Shown here one piece after another: positions 16,010 to 23,901 of a stretch of DNA of 47,948 nt. The position numbers were made by a program, and so were the translations under genes. Each line of letters starts with the position of its first letter. Positions within the stretch are counted from its first letter, which is position 1. The notes under the pieces were generated by a model. The model was not told the DNA's origin and did no database searches. It worked only from the letters and a program-made list of their open reading frames with translations. Source of the DNA: Clostridiales bacterium (GTDB taxonomy: Bacteria > Bacillota > Clostridia > Christensenellales > Aristaeellaceae); NCBI GenBank assembly GCA_004555155.1, contig SFJH01000027.1, positions 1 to 47,948 of the forward strand, given 5' to 3'.

Positions 16010-16669
16010 TCAGTGTTTTTCCCACTCGAGGACGTCGCCGGTCAGGGCGTTGATCCCGAATTCGGTTTCGGCGGTCTCGCCCTCGTAGCGGTAGCCGTCG
16101 CGATCGTAGTCCAGCTCCAGCTCGGTGACGGCCGCGCCGGGGTCGCGGGTTCGGACGATTTCCAGCACCCTGTCTGCGGGAATCGCGCCCGCGGCGGCGG
16201 GATACAGCGTTACGCGCTGTATGTCGCCGGTCTCGGCGTTGACGGTCAGCTCGGCGGGCGCGCCGGCGGTGGTGAAGAACACCTCGTAGACCTCGCCGCC
16301 GTCCTCGCGCCCGGGCAGCGCCAGCGAAACCGCCGCGTCGGGATACAGCGCCACGGCCTTGGCCTTTGCCTCCGCCTCGGTCAGAACGGCGCTCGCGGCG
16401 CGGGGAACGCCGGCATACTCGGTCTCGAAGCCGATCACTGCGCCGTCGGACGCGCGGATGCCCACGTCGTAGCGGGCGGCGTCGTCGCGGAACTCGAATT
16501 CATACACGCCGTCGTCCTCGTCGGACTCGAGCAGCTCGGCCTGCTGGCCCACCAGCTGCCGGGCGGTGGTCAGCGCCTCGTCCCGGGTGGCGGCCAGCGC
16601 GTGGACGGTCAGACAGAGCATCAGGGTCGTCAGCAGTACGGTTAGCTTGCGCAGCAATTTTCTGGGCAT
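16010..16669 (-). CDS. Secreted protein with three PepSY-like domains
   Basis: 219 residues, start ATG after AGGAGG with 8 nt spacing. The signal peptide is clear: basic MPRKLLRK, hydrophobic core, and cleavage near ALAATRD (about residue 27). The mature part divides into three related modules of about 60 residues, each with a helix, a charged beta pair and an ending such as IRASDGAVIGFE, VNAETGDIQRVTLY or INALTGDVLEWEKH. This is the PepSY pattern of helix and strands with a G-[DA]-[VI] turn. PepSY proteins are proposed to inhibit or chaperone extracellular proteases, and related domains occur in YpeB. The protein is strongly acidic. The target is unknown; it is monocistronic as far as can be seen. 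Confidence 0.82.
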   Translation of the reverse strand: MPRKLLRKLTVLLTTLMLCLTVHALAATRDEALTTARQLVGQQAELLESDEDDGVYEFEFRDDAARYDVGIRASDGAVIGFETEYAGVPRAASAVLTEAEAKAKAVALYPDAAVSLALPGREDGGEVYEVFFTTAGAPAELTVNAETGDIQRVTLYPAAAGAIPADRVLEIVRTRDPGAAVTELELDYDRDGYRYEGETAETEFGINALTGDVLEWEKH

Positions 16670-16774
16670 CGTTCAAACCTCCTCATGATGGCATTGGAAT
16701 TCTACGCGGGAGCGATGCTCCCCATGCATGGAATCAATACCCCATAATGCGGTGGGTTGAAACGGGCGCGCAGG

Positions 16775-17293
16775 TTAAGATTCGGGGAGATCCCCGAAGT
16801 CGTGGACGTCCACGAAGGTGGGGGCGTGGCGGACGGCGGGCAGGAATTTTTCGGCGAAGTCCGCCCAGGAGAGCACCAGCGTCTCGGTGTTGTCGCAGGG
16901 GTGGAAGGCCAGCCGGGGCTCGCCCACCAGCGCGCGATCCACCAGCAGCCGCACGCGCAGCTCCTCGTCGAACAGCAGTCCCAGCGGACTGACCGAGCCG
17001 GGCCGGGTGCGCAGCAGCGCCTGCAGGTCCTCCTCGCTGCCGAAGCCCAGCCGGGAGGTGCCCGCCTGGGCCGAGATATCCGACGTGCGCAGCCGCGCGT
17101 TGGGGCGCACGATGCACAGGCAGTAGTCCTTTTTCCGGCGGGTACTGAGGAAGTAGTTTTTACAGATCAGCGCGTGAAACCGGGCCGCTAGCGCCTCGCA
17201 CTGGTCGATGTGAAAGGCGGGGGCGTGGGCGTACCGCTCGTAGGCGACGCCCAGGCTGTCCAGCGCCTGATAGATGCGTTCACGGTCGGTCAC
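16775..17293 (-). CDS. YbaK/ProX-type aminoacyl-tRNA deacylase
   Basis: 172 residues, the size of free-standing ProXp-ala/PrdX-type editing proteins (YbaK/EbsC domain), which hydrolyse mischarged tRNA such as Ala-tRNA(Pro). The start is GTG at 17293, overlapping the dnaI-like stop by 4 bp (GTGA). Family features are the conserved Lys in CKNYFLSTRRK, the loop GSVSPLGLLFDEE with the Gly-x-Val/Ser-Pro signature, and HPCDNTETLVLSW near the C-terminus. The editing site binds the 3' aminoacyl-adenosine in the cytoplasm. Being last in a dnaD-dnaI operon is unusual and may simply reflect coexpression during growth. The exact mischarged amino acid cannot be predicted. Confidence 0.87.
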   Translation of the reverse strand: MTDRERIYQALDSLGVAYERYAHAPAFHIDQCEALAARFHALICKNYFLSTRRKKDYCLCIVRPNARLRTSDISAQAGTSRLGFGSEEDLQALLRTRPGSVSPLGLLFDEELRVRLLVDRALVGEPRLAFHPCDNTETLVLSWADFAEKFLPAVRHAPTFVDVHDFGDLPES

Positions 17294-18261
17294 AGCGTTC
17301 TCAGATCCTTTCCCTTCAGCTGCAGCACGCCGCAGTGATCCATCAGCCGGGAGGACACCCGCTCGCCGTAGCGATCCTTGAGCTGATCCAGCGTGAGGTT
17401 CGTGGCGATGACGGTGCTGCGCCTGGCGGCGATGCGCTCGTTGAGCAGTGTGAACAGATATTCCACGGTGATGTTGCGCATCATCGGCTCGGTGCCCAGA
17501 TCGTCGATCAGCAGAAGTGGAGCCTCGATCAGCGACGTGAAGCCGTCATAGCGCTCGTCGTTGCCCACGTGCTGCTGGCGCATGGCCTCGAACAGCCGGA
17601 AGGCGGTGATCCGCACCGCGCTCAGACCGCGATCCATCACCCGGGCGTAGATGCAGTTCAGCAGGTAGGTCTTGCCCAGACCGCCCGCGCCCGTCAGCAG
17701 CAGGCTGCGGAAGCGGGTCTCCGGGAAGTGATTGGCGTAGTCCTCGCACAGCCGGCGGGCGGCGCGCATCTGGCTGCGCTGGCCGTCGGCCTCGGGGAAG
17801 ACGTTCAGGTCGAAGGCGTCGAAGTTCTGCTCCTCCACGCCGGCCATGGAGCCGTCCTCGTGGCGGCGGGCGCGCAGACGGGTCTCGAAGCATTCGCAGA
17901 ATTTCGCGGGCGCGTCGCCCACGTAGCCGGTGTCGCGGCAGCGGGGACAGCGGTAGCGCAGCTCCAGCTCGTCCTCCGGGAGCCCCAGCGCCTTCAGCCT
18001 GCGGCGGATCTCGGCGTTGTTGGACTGGCCGCGGCGCTTCATCTGCTCGGCGGCCTCGGCGCGGGCCTCCTGGGTGGGCAGCGAGAGGATGGAGCGCATG
18101 GTGTTCAGCGCCAGCGACACGCTGTCCGCCCGGAGCCGGGCGATCTCGGGATCCCGCCGCTCGGCGGCCTCGATGCGGGCGGCCAGGTCGGCGTCGTCGG
18201 CGGCGCGCTGGCGGGCGTATTCCTCCAGCAGCGCGCGGATGTGTTCGGAGCGCGTCATCAT
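17290..18261 (-). CDS. DnaI/DnaC-like helicase loader ATPase
   Basis: 323 residues. The protein has an N-terminal helical part with a zinc-binding CPRCRDTGYV ... CECF cluster (Cys105, 108, 122, 124), then an AAA+ ATPase with Walker A GAGGLGKT (191-198), Walker B LLLIDDLGTE (about 249-257) and an Arg-rich sensor region. This is the layout of Bacillus DnaI and related primosomal loaders that place the replicative helicase on DNA. The start ATG at 18261 overlaps the dnaD stop (ATGA). An adjacent dnaD-family gene supports a replication role rather than an IstB transposition partner, because no transposase is nearby. Highly likely essential for chromosome replication. Confidence 0.9.
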   Translation of the reverse strand: MMTRSEHIRALLEEYARQRAADDADLAARIEAAERRDPEIARLRADSVSLALNTMRSILSLPTQEARAEAAEQMKRRGQSNNAEIRRRLKALGLPEDELELRYRCPRCRDTGYVGDAPAKFCECFETRLRARRHEDGSMAGVEEQNFDAFDLNVFPEADGQRSQMRAARRLCEDYANHFPETRFRSLLLTGAGGLGKTYLLNCIYARVMDRGLSAVRITAFRLFEAMRQQHVGNDERYDGFTSLIEAPLLLIDDLGTEPMMRNITVEYLFTLLNERIAARRSTVIATNLTLDQLKDRYGERVSSRLMDHCGVLQLKGKDLRTL

Positions 18262-19703
18262 GCTTCACCGTCCTGTTCATCGTATTCGCTCAGATCGACG
18301 ATGCGGCTGGAGTAATCGGTCTCCGCCGCGGAGCGCTGCGCGTAGTCCAGCGCGGGGTTGGGCTTTCCAGCGGCGGGGACTTCGCTCCGGGCGCGGCTTT
18401 CGTGCTGCGCGCGGGCCTCGTCGGCGGTGGATACGCCGCTCTTTTTCCATTCGGAGAGCACCTTGTCCATGTACAGCATGGGCTTGTCCATGCCCCGGGC
18501 GCAGTCGGCGGCGTAGTCGATCAGCGGGCGGGGGAAATCGGCGATCCAGCGCTCGTAGAGCTGCAGATCGTCCATCCGGGGCGAACGGCTCGCGCCGCAG
18601 CGCTCCAGCAGCGCGCGCACCTCGGCGGTCATGCGGGTCATGGCCTGGACGTAGGCGTCGGCGTCGTCGAAGCGGGTCAGCCCCATCTCCGCCCACTTGC
18701 TCAGCATGGCGGTCAGATGGTCGAAGGTGTGGCGGTTGCGCCGGGCGCACTGGACGGCGGCCAGCCGGACGGTCTCCGGCTCGAAGCCCTGGCCGAGCAG
18801 CTCGCCGTAGACGCGCTGCTGATCGGGCGTGGGCGGTTCGCTGCCGCCCAGCTCGCGCAGCGTGGCCTGCAGCTCCCTGAACCGCTCGTCCACGCCGCTG
18901 CGGCGGCTCTCCAGGATGGAATTGAGGTAGGACAGCGAGGGGTTGCGGGACTTGGTGGTCTCGGCGCAGGCGGCGAGCACGTCTTCAATGGAGAGGTTCC
19001 ACTCGTTCAGCCAGCAGGAGACCAGCTTCAGCTCGTCGGCGGTGGCGGGGCGGTTCATGGCCAGCCGCTTCATCACCTGGGCGGCGGCCTTCTCCACCCG
19101 GCCGTCGCTCTCGAGCGCCCGCTCCACGTCCTCCACCGTGCGCACGCCGCGCTCGGCCCACTGGGCGGCGGTCTCGTTGAGGCGGTTGAAGAAGCCCTGG
19201 GGCTTCCGCGCCCGGGAGCGCCGATACTTCTCCTCCACCATCTTCAATACGGCCTCCTGGGTGAAGCCCAGGATGTTGATCCAGTCGTTGGCCATGGCGT
19301 ACTGCTTGGGCTGGAGCAGCTCGGAGCCGAAGATGGCCTGGAGGTTGGCGTTGAAGTCCCGATATTCGTAGTAGTCGCTCTCCATGGGGTTCGAGGGGCC
19401 GCTGACGCTGGGGATCACGGGCAGGAGGGCGTAGGTCGGGGGGCGGTCGGTCAGCCGGCGCACCAGTCCCTGGCGCTCCCAGTAGCTCATGGCGTTGTAC
19501 ACCGCGTCGGAATCCATGTGCAGCGCGCGGGCCAGCTCGTCCATGCCGTCGCCCAGCTCGGGGTGCAGCGCCAGCATCCGCGCGTACAGATATACCCGGA
19601 GAAACTCATCCGGCGCGGTGGGCAGGTATTCCAGCAGAAACATGTTCTCGATGGGCGTGACGTCGTACATACCCGCGTCGCGGTCGAAGCTGCAAAACGG
19701 CAT
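18258..19703 (-). CDS. DnaD/DnaB-type replication initiation protein
   Basis: 481 residues. The ATG at 19703 has GAGGG about 8 nt upstream. The N-terminal part (about 15-95) resembles the DnaD winged helix: PDEFLRVYLYARMLALHP, then ELARALHMDSDAVYNAMSYWERQGLVRR. After it come two or three DnaD/DnaB_2 (DDBH2) modules, seen as repeated helix-rich stretches ending with YLNSILE and YMDKVLSEWKKSG, the latter matching the family YxxxIL-xW motif that binds DNA. In Firmicutes such proteins act with DnaI in helicase loading at origins and restart sites, and here the two genes overlap. It is driven by the promoter at 19734-19762. The long antisense frame opposite this gene is not coding. Confidence 0.88.
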   Translation of the reverse strand: MPFCSFDRDAGMYDVTPIENMFLLEYLPTAPDEFLRVYLYARMLALHPELGDGMDELARALHMDSDAVYNAMSYWERQGLVRRLTDRPPTYALLPVIPSVSGPSNPMESDYYEYRDFNANLQAIFGSELLQPKQYAMANDWINILGFTQEAVLKMVEEKYRRSRARKPQGFFNRLNETAAQWAERGVRTVEDVERALESDGRVEKAAAQVMKRLAMNRPATADELKLVSCWLNEWNLSIEDVLAACAETTKSRNPSLSYLNSILESRRSGVDERFRELQATLRELGGSEPPTPDQQRVYGELLGQGFEPETVRLAAVQCARRNRHTFDHLTAMLSKWAEMGLTRFDDADAYVQAMTRMTAEVRALLERCGASRSPRMDDLQLYERWIADFPRPLIDYAADCARGMDKPMLYMDKVLSEWKKSGVSTADEARAQHESRARSEVPAAGKPNPALDYAQRSAAETDYSSRIVDLSEYDEQDGEA

Positions 19704-19733
19704 TGCGCATCCCTCTTTCGTACAGATGAAATT

Positions 19734-19762
19734 ATGATATCACAAAATCGTCCCGCTGGCAA
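19734..19762 (-). promoter_or_regulatory. Sigma-A promoter of the dnaD-dnaI operon
   Basis: Minus strand: TTGCCA (19762-19757), 17-bp spacer, TATCAT (19739-19734), about 30 bp before the start codon. Confidence 0.75.
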
Positions 19763-19773
19763 CGGCCAACCGA

Positions 19774-19802
19774 TTGACAGTCCCTGCCGCGGCGCTTATA
19801 AT
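19774..19802 (+). promoter_or_regulatory. Consensus sigma-A promoter of the MBL-fold gene
   Basis: TTGACA (19774-19779), 17-bp spacer, TATAAT (19797-19802): a perfect consensus, with its -35 only 12 bp from the divergent dnaD -35. Confidence 0.9.
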
Positions 19803-19835
19803 GAAGCCAAAACGACTGCAAGGGGAGGGTGCAAT

Positions 19836-20570
19836 ATGAAGCTGCAGTTTCTGGGCACCGGCGCGGCGGACTGGGACGGTCCCGACGCCCGGGGCGAATA
19901 CCGGCGGCTGACCGCCACGCGGATCGACGATTCGCTGCTGATCGATCTGACGGCGACCACATTGGGCGAGATCGAGCGGCCCGAGTCGGTGACGGACGTG
20001 CTGTTCACCCACAGCCACGCCGACCACTTCGATCCGGGCGCGCTGCGGGCGCTGTCGCCCAGGCGGGTGTACGCCCACGAGAGCTGGGCGAAGGCGATCG
20101 ATCTGCCGGGCGCGGAGGTGATTTCCGTGAAGGCGGGCGAGGCGTTCGACGTGCCCGGCGGATACCGGGTCACGGCGCTGCCGGCGAACCACTCCACCGA
20201 ACGCGCGGACGAACAGCCGCTTCACTATCTGATCGAGAAAGACGGGAAAGCGCTGCTCTACGCCACCGACGGCGCGTGGATGCTCAATCGCGCGCGGCAC
20301 ATCCTGGGCGACCGGACGCTGGATGCGGCGGTGTTCGACGCCACCATCGGCGACGGCTTCGACGGCGACTGGCGCGTGTTCGAGCACAATTCCATCGACA
20401 TGGTGCGGCTGATGACCGCCACCCTTCTGCGCACGGGAACCCTCGCGCCCGGCGCGCCGGTGTTTCTGACCCACATGGCGCGCACGCTCCACAAAACGCA
20501 GGCGGAGATCGAGGCCCGGCTCGCCCCGCCGCTCATCGCCTGCTTCGACGGCATGACCGCCGAAGTCTGA
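19836..20570 (+). CDS. Metallo-beta-lactamase-fold hydrolase
   Basis: 244 residues. The ATG at 19836 follows AGGGGAGGG (19821-19829); the much longer open frame upstream is antisense to dnaD and ignored. The metal-binding signature THSHADHFDP (HxHxDH) is intact, with later ligands in ANHST, ATDGAWM and LTHMARTLH, giving a two-metal site. The N-terminus MKLQFLGTGAADW is like PhnP and other phosphodiesterase-type MBL proteins. It has no signal peptide, so it acts in the cytoplasm, probably on a phosphodiester or similar small substrate. The exact reaction cannot be assigned. Confidence 0.85.
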   Translation: MKLQFLGTGAADWDGPDARGEYRRLTATRIDDSLLIDLTATTLGEIERPESVTDVLFTHSHADHFDPGALRALSPRRVYAHESWAKAIDLPGAEVISVKAGEAFDVPGGYRVTALPANHSTERADEQPLHYLIEKDGKALLYATDGAWMLNRARHILGDRTLDAAVFDATIGDGFDGDWRVFEHNSIDMVRLMTATLLRTGTLAPGAPVFLTHMARTLHKTQAEIEARLAPPLIACFDGMTAEV

Positions 20571-20595
20571 TTTCATGTTATACGATAAATAAATA

Positions 20596-20624
20596 TTGAC
20601 ATTCGGGTGAAGAGCGGCTATAAT
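20596..20624 (+). promoter_or_regulatory. Consensus sigma-A promoter of the DUF2975 operon
   Basis: TTGACA (20596-20601), 17-bp spacer, TATAAT (20619-20624), 30 bp before the first gene. Confidence 0.9.
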
Positions 20625-20653
20625 GGTGCCAGAAACAACCGGGAGGGACGAGC

Positions 20654-21124
20654 ATGAACCGAAGAAAATCCCTGGGCAGGATGAAGCTGGCCTGCATGGT
20701 GACGCTGGCGCTGGGCGCGGCGCTGTTTCTGGGCGTCGCGCCGAAGGTGGTGGCGGAGCTGGACGGGCCGGGCACGGGGCGGATGTGGATCGATCTGATC
20801 TATGTGTGGGCCGTGGGCGCGCTGTGCTTCGCGTCGCTGTGGGAGGCGTGGCGCATCTGCGGGGAGATCGGCCGGGACAACTCCTTTTCCCGGAAGAACG
20901 CGCGGTCGCTCAGGCGGATTTCGCGGTATATGGCCGCGGCCTGCGGGCTGATGGCGATCGGGTTCGCGCTGTGCCTGTGCACGGGTCTGCACGCCGCGCC
21001 GGTGCCGGGACTGGCGGCGCTGGGCACGTGCATCGCGCTGGTGTTCGCGCTGTTCGCGTCGGCGATGGCCGAGCTGATCGAGGCCGGCGCGGCGCTCAAG
21101 GACGAGAACGACCTGACGATTTGA
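20654..21124 (+). CDS. DUF2975 membrane protein
   Basis: 156 residues, start ATG after GGGAGGG (20641-20647). There are four predicted membrane helices (about 10-32, 48-65, 95-115, 120-142) with a basic segment DNSFSRKNARSLRRISRY between helices two and three, a hallmark of DUF2975. Such proteins are nearly always encoded directly before a short XRE-type regulator, as here (9-bp gap). Function unknown; the conserved pairing suggests that the membrane protein modulates or senses for the regulator. Confidence 0.88.
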   Translation: MNRRKSLGRMKLACMVTLALGAALFLGVAPKVVAELDGPGTGRMWIDLIYVWAVGALCFASLWEAWRICGEIGRDNSFSRKNARSLRRISRYMAAACGLMAIGFALCLCTGLHAAPVPGLAALGTCIALVFALFASAMAELIEAGAALKDENDLTI

Positions 21125-21133
21125 GGTGAGAGC

Positions 21134-21343
21134 GTGCTGATTGTGAATCTGGACGTGATGCTGGCCCGGCGCAAGATGAGCGTGACGGAGCTGTCCGAGC
21201 GCGTGGGCATCACCATGGCGAACATCTCCGTGCTGAAAAACGGCAAGGCGAAGGCCATCCGGTTTACCACGCTCAACGCCATCTGCAAGGCGCTGGACTG
21301 CCAGCCCGGGGACATCCTCGAGTATCGGGAGGATGATGAATGA
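21134..21343 (+). CDS. Small XRE-family regulator (Cro/C1-type HTH)
   Basis: 69 residues, practically only the DNA-binding domain. The GTG at 21134 is preceded by GAGGTGAG. The HTH is MSVTELSERVGITMANISVLKNGKAKAIRFTTLNAICKALDCQPGDIL; recognition helix about 28-40. The ending GDILEY plus an acidic tail is characteristic of the yozG-like partners of DUF2975 proteins. The stop overlaps the next start (ATGA), so three proteins are made from one transcript. Targets are probably this operon and unknown others. Confidence 0.92.
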   Translation: MLIVNLDVMLARRKMSVTELSERVGITMANISVLKNGKAKAIRFTTLNAICKALDCQPGDILEYREDDE

Positions 21344-21852
21344 GCGCCGCGGGCATCGCGCAGTATGTCGCCCGGGCGCTGGGGTTCGCGGGGGCTGTGT
21401 GCGGGATCCGGATGGTGATCCGGCTCGCGCGGTGGGCGGCGACCGGCGGCCGTCCGGACTGGCGGCGGGAGCTGCGGCGGCTGCTGCAGACGGGCTATCT
21501 GGCGGCGCTGACGGAGATCATCGCGCTGCGCGGCGGGCCCGGCGCCGTCCGGGCGCTGCAGCCGGTTCCCCTTCGGACCACGCTGGAGGAGCTGCGCGCG
21601 GGCGCATGGCCGTTTGCGTATCACGTGGCGGGCAACATGATCTGGTTCGTGCCGCTGGGGATGATCCTCTCGCGCAGGCGAACGATTTGGCAGACGCTGG
21701 CGATCGGGGCGGCCGTGTCGCTGGGACTGGAGGCGATGCAGTGGATGCTGGGAACCGGCGTGAGCGACGTGGACGACGTGCTGCTCAACGCGCTGGGCGC
21801 GCTGCTGGGCGCGGCGCTGTATCAAGCGCTGCGCGGACGGAGCAAAACATGA
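21340..21852 (+). CDS. VanZ-like membrane protein
   Basis: 170 residues with three to four hydrophobic segments. The VanZ core is present: AGNMIWFVPLGMIL, then SLGLEAMQWMLGTGVSDVDDVLLNALGALLGAALY, with the conserved Glu, Gln, Asp-Asp and Asn. VanZ proteins confer low-level teicoplanin resistance in the van cluster, but most chromosomal homologues are of unknown function. The ATG overlaps the XRE stop by 4 bp. Clustering with DUF2975 and XRE genes suggests an envelope-related, coregulated module. Not evidence for glycopeptide resistance by itself. Confidence 0.85.
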   Translation: MSAAGIAQYVARALGFAGAVCGIRMVIRLARWAATGGRPDWRRELRRLLQTGYLAALTEIIALRGGPGAVRALQPVPLRTTLEELRAGAWPFAYHVAGNMIWFVPLGMILSRRRTIWQTLAIGAAVSLGLEAMQWMLGTGVSDVDDVLLNALGALLGAALYQALRGRSKT

Positions 21853-21853
21853 A

Positions 21854-22110
21854 GGGGACTGTTCCATGCGGACAGTCCCCCCAGACCACTGACAAAGACA
21901 GCAAACGCAAAAATGCCTGCTGAAATCATGAAATCAGTCGGCATTTTTGCTTACGGCGTCAGCTGCAGCTGCAAATTGTGGTCACTTGCGTCCGTGCAAG
22001 CTCCCTGATTTGCAGCCTTGCTTCTTTGTCTTGCAGGCTTTTTCAGCGTCGGGCAAATCGTTGACTTTGTCAACGATTTGAGGGGGACTGTTCCATGCGG
22101 ACAGTCCCCC
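21854..22110. repeat. Hairpin-flanked cassette A
   Basis: Outer hairpin copies are 21854-21880 and 22082-22110 (stem GGGGACTGT / ACAGTCCCC with CC/GG inside). Between them lies a 199-bp core (21882-22080) starting CAGACCACTGACAAAG and ending CAACGATTTG. The core contains GCAAAAATGCC / GGCATTTTTGC (21907-21917 with 21940-21950) and CAAATCGTTGA / TCAACGATTTG near its end. No ORF. The same core, less about 29 bp, lies at 29829-29998 between quite different hairpins. Confidence 0.85.
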
Positions 22111-22134
22111 CTTTGATTCCTTCGAACCGGGCGC

Positions 22135-22551
22135 TCACACGCCCAGCGAGATCTTCAGTGCGGCGCTGACCTTATCCATGGTCTCCGGCTTGAGGGCGCC
22201 GATGCGCTCGCGCAGTCTTCGCTTATCCAGCGTTCGGATCTGTTCTGCCAGGATGACACTGTCCTTCTGCAGTCCGGTGCCCTCGGCGTTGACGGGAACA
22301 TGGGTGGGCAGCCGCGCCTTGTTGACCTGGCCGGTGACGGCCAGCACAATGACCGTGGGGCTGTATCGGTTCCCGACGTCGTTTTGTATGACCAGCACGG
22401 GGCGGATGCCTCCCTGTTCGGATCCGACGACGGGATCGAGACAAGCGCTGAACAGGTCTCCCCTCGATATCATGGGATCACGCTCCGCATAGATGGTCTG
22501 ATTCAGCCTATGCGGAAGGTGTGCGGTGCGTGAATAGGTGGTTTCCGACAT
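22135..22551 (-). CDS. PemK/MazF-type endoribonuclease toxin
   Basis: 138 residues. The MazF core begins at ISRGDLFSACLDP and continues with GSEQGGIRPVLVIQND, then VIVLAVTGQ and DSVILAEQIRTLDKRRL, all typical of the Firmicute EndoA/MazF group that cuts single-stranded RNA at short motifs. The start used is the ATG at 22551, with GAGGTG just upstream, adding about 26 residues; an internal ATG at 22473 would give a standard 112-residue MazF. No antitoxin gene is adjacent. Instead it lies 9 bp after ypeB in a spore-gene cluster. It may be a solitary toxin-like regulator, or its antitoxin is elsewhere. Confidence 0.88.
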   Translation of the reverse strand: MSETTYSRTAHLPHRLNQTIYAERDPMISRGDLFSACLDPVVGSEQGGIRPVLVIQNDVGNRYSPTVIVLAVTGQVNKARLPTHVPVNAEGTGLQKDSVILAEQIRTLDKRRLRERIGALKPETMDKVSAALKISLGV

Positions 22552-22560
22552 GCGCTCACC

Positions 22561-23889
22561 TCACATTACCAGCGAGCCGTTCGCGTCGCTGACCACCTGC
22601 ATCAGCTCGCGCTCCGCGCCGGTGGCCGCGTCGATATACACCAGGAACTCGTCCACGCCGTCGGTGGCCCGGATCTCATAGCACAGCGCCTCGCCGGCGT
22701 TGACCGGGATCAGGCTCAGCCGCACGCTTCGGGCGGTGAGCTGCGGCGCCAGCCGGGACAGCGCCTCCTCCTCGTTCAGGACGGGCAGCGCCAGATTGCG
22801 TTCGACGTGGTTCATCCAGTAGTGCGCGGCCTCCAGACCGATCACCGCGCCGTCGCGCGCGCTCAGCTGCAGCTTGATCAGGTCGGGGTAGAGGATCACG
22901 CCGTTCTGCACCGCGGCGTAGTTGACCGTGAGAATGCCGTCGTAGAGGCTGTAGTAGCTCATCTCCATGTCGCCGAAGCCCCGGGAGAGCAGGAACGCTT
23001 CGCCCGCGTCCAGCAGCTGGCTGACGGTGAAGCCGCCCTCGGTCACGTCGGCGTTGCTGAGGACGTACAGCACCTTGCCGCCCTGCTTCGTCACGCCCGC
23101 CGACAGCGAATAGCCGCCCGCCGTGAGGGTGAATTCGTAGCAGTCCACCGGAGCGGCGGCCTCGCCGGTCAGGCTGATCCGGGTCACGCTGCCGATGAAC
23201 GCCGCCAGACTCTGCTGGGCCTCGTCGGCGGTGACGTTGGGAAGTCCGGCCAGGGCCTTGAACGCGTCGCCCAGGATCCCGTCGGAGAAGGGGCCGTCGT
23301 AGAGCAGCGTGGGATATTCTGCGGCGGGGTTGGTCAGGGGATAGAGGGACTCGTCTCCGGCGGTGGAAGCGCCGTCCAGCACGGCCTCGCCGCTCTCCAC
23401 CCGCGACAGCAGCCGCGCCATGCCCACCGAGAACGCCGCCGCGCTTTCGGACAGCGTGGAGATGGTCTGGTAGTCGCCGGTGCCGATCGCGCCGCCGGCG
23501 GCCAGCCGCACGGACAGCGATTCGGAGAAATCGCCCACCTGGTTGATGAACTTGATCGTGGCGGAGACGGTATCCTCGCCCATGGGCAGCAGGGCCAGGT
23601 TGCCGGACGCGCCCTGCGCCTGCTGGGAGATTTCGTTGAGCAGCTGCTGCATCTGGCCGCCGTCTCCGGCCACCAGCAGCTTGCGCAGGTTGACGCTCAT
23701 GGATTCGGTCAGCTCGCAGGTTTCGTAGAAGGCCTTCTGCACCACGGCGCTGATGCGGGCGTTGGCGGCGTCGAGCCGCGCGCTCTGCGCCCAGCCCATC
23801 GCCAGCAGCGCGACGGACAGCGCGGTCATGGCCGCGGCCACGGCGCGAGGCCAGTCCCGGTCGGAGAGACGCTTTTTTTCAGTCTGCAT
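22561..23889 (-). CDS. ypeB: Germination protein YpeB
   Basis: 442 residues, the usual YpeB length. The ATG at 23889 follows GAGGAGG with 7 nt spacing. There is an N-terminal membrane anchor (about 14-34), then a helical domain with YETCELTESMSVNLRKLL, and C-terminal PepSY modules, for example CYEFTLTAGGYSLSAGVTKQGGKVLYVLSN and the final EFLVYIDAATGAERELMQVV. YpeB is made in the forespore, needed for localisation and stability of the cortex-lytic enzyme SleB, and inhibits it until germination. The sleB gene is directly upstream (12-bp gap), as in Bacillus. Confidence 0.94.
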   Translation of the reverse strand: MQTEKKRLSDRDWPRAVAAAMTALSVALLAMGWAQSARLDAANARISAVVQKAFYETCELTESMSVNLRKLLVAGDGGQMQQLLNEISQQAQGASGNLALLPMGEDTVSATIKFINQVGDFSESLSVRLAAGGAIGTGDYQTISTLSESAAAFSVGMARLLSRVESGEAVLDGASTAGDESLYPLTNPAAEYPTLLYDGPFSDGILGDAFKALAGLPNVTADEAQQSLAAFIGSVTRISLTGEAAAPVDCYEFTLTAGGYSLSAGVTKQGGKVLYVLSNADVTEGGFTVSQLLDAGEAFLLSRGFGDMEMSYYSLYDGILTVNYAAVQNGVILYPDLIKLQLSARDGAVIGLEAAHYWMNHVERNLALPVLNEEEALSRLAPQLTARSVRLSLIPVNAGEALCYEIRATDGVDEFLVYIDAATGAERELMQVVSDANGSLVM

Positions 23890-23901
23890 GGTGGGGCCTC
23901 C

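Noticed and set aside
17290..18261. IstB transposition helper
   Set aside because: No transposase gene or inverted repeats nearby; the N-terminal zinc cluster and adjacent dnaD-type gene fit DnaI.
18402..19835. Long N-terminal extension of the MBL-fold gene
   Set aside because: It lies antisense to dnaD. A perfect promoter at 19774-19802 and an RBS at 19821-19829 fix the start at 19836.
21340..21852. Glycopeptide resistance determinant
   Set aside because: A VanZ-like protein alone, without vanHAX or vanRS, does not support resistance.
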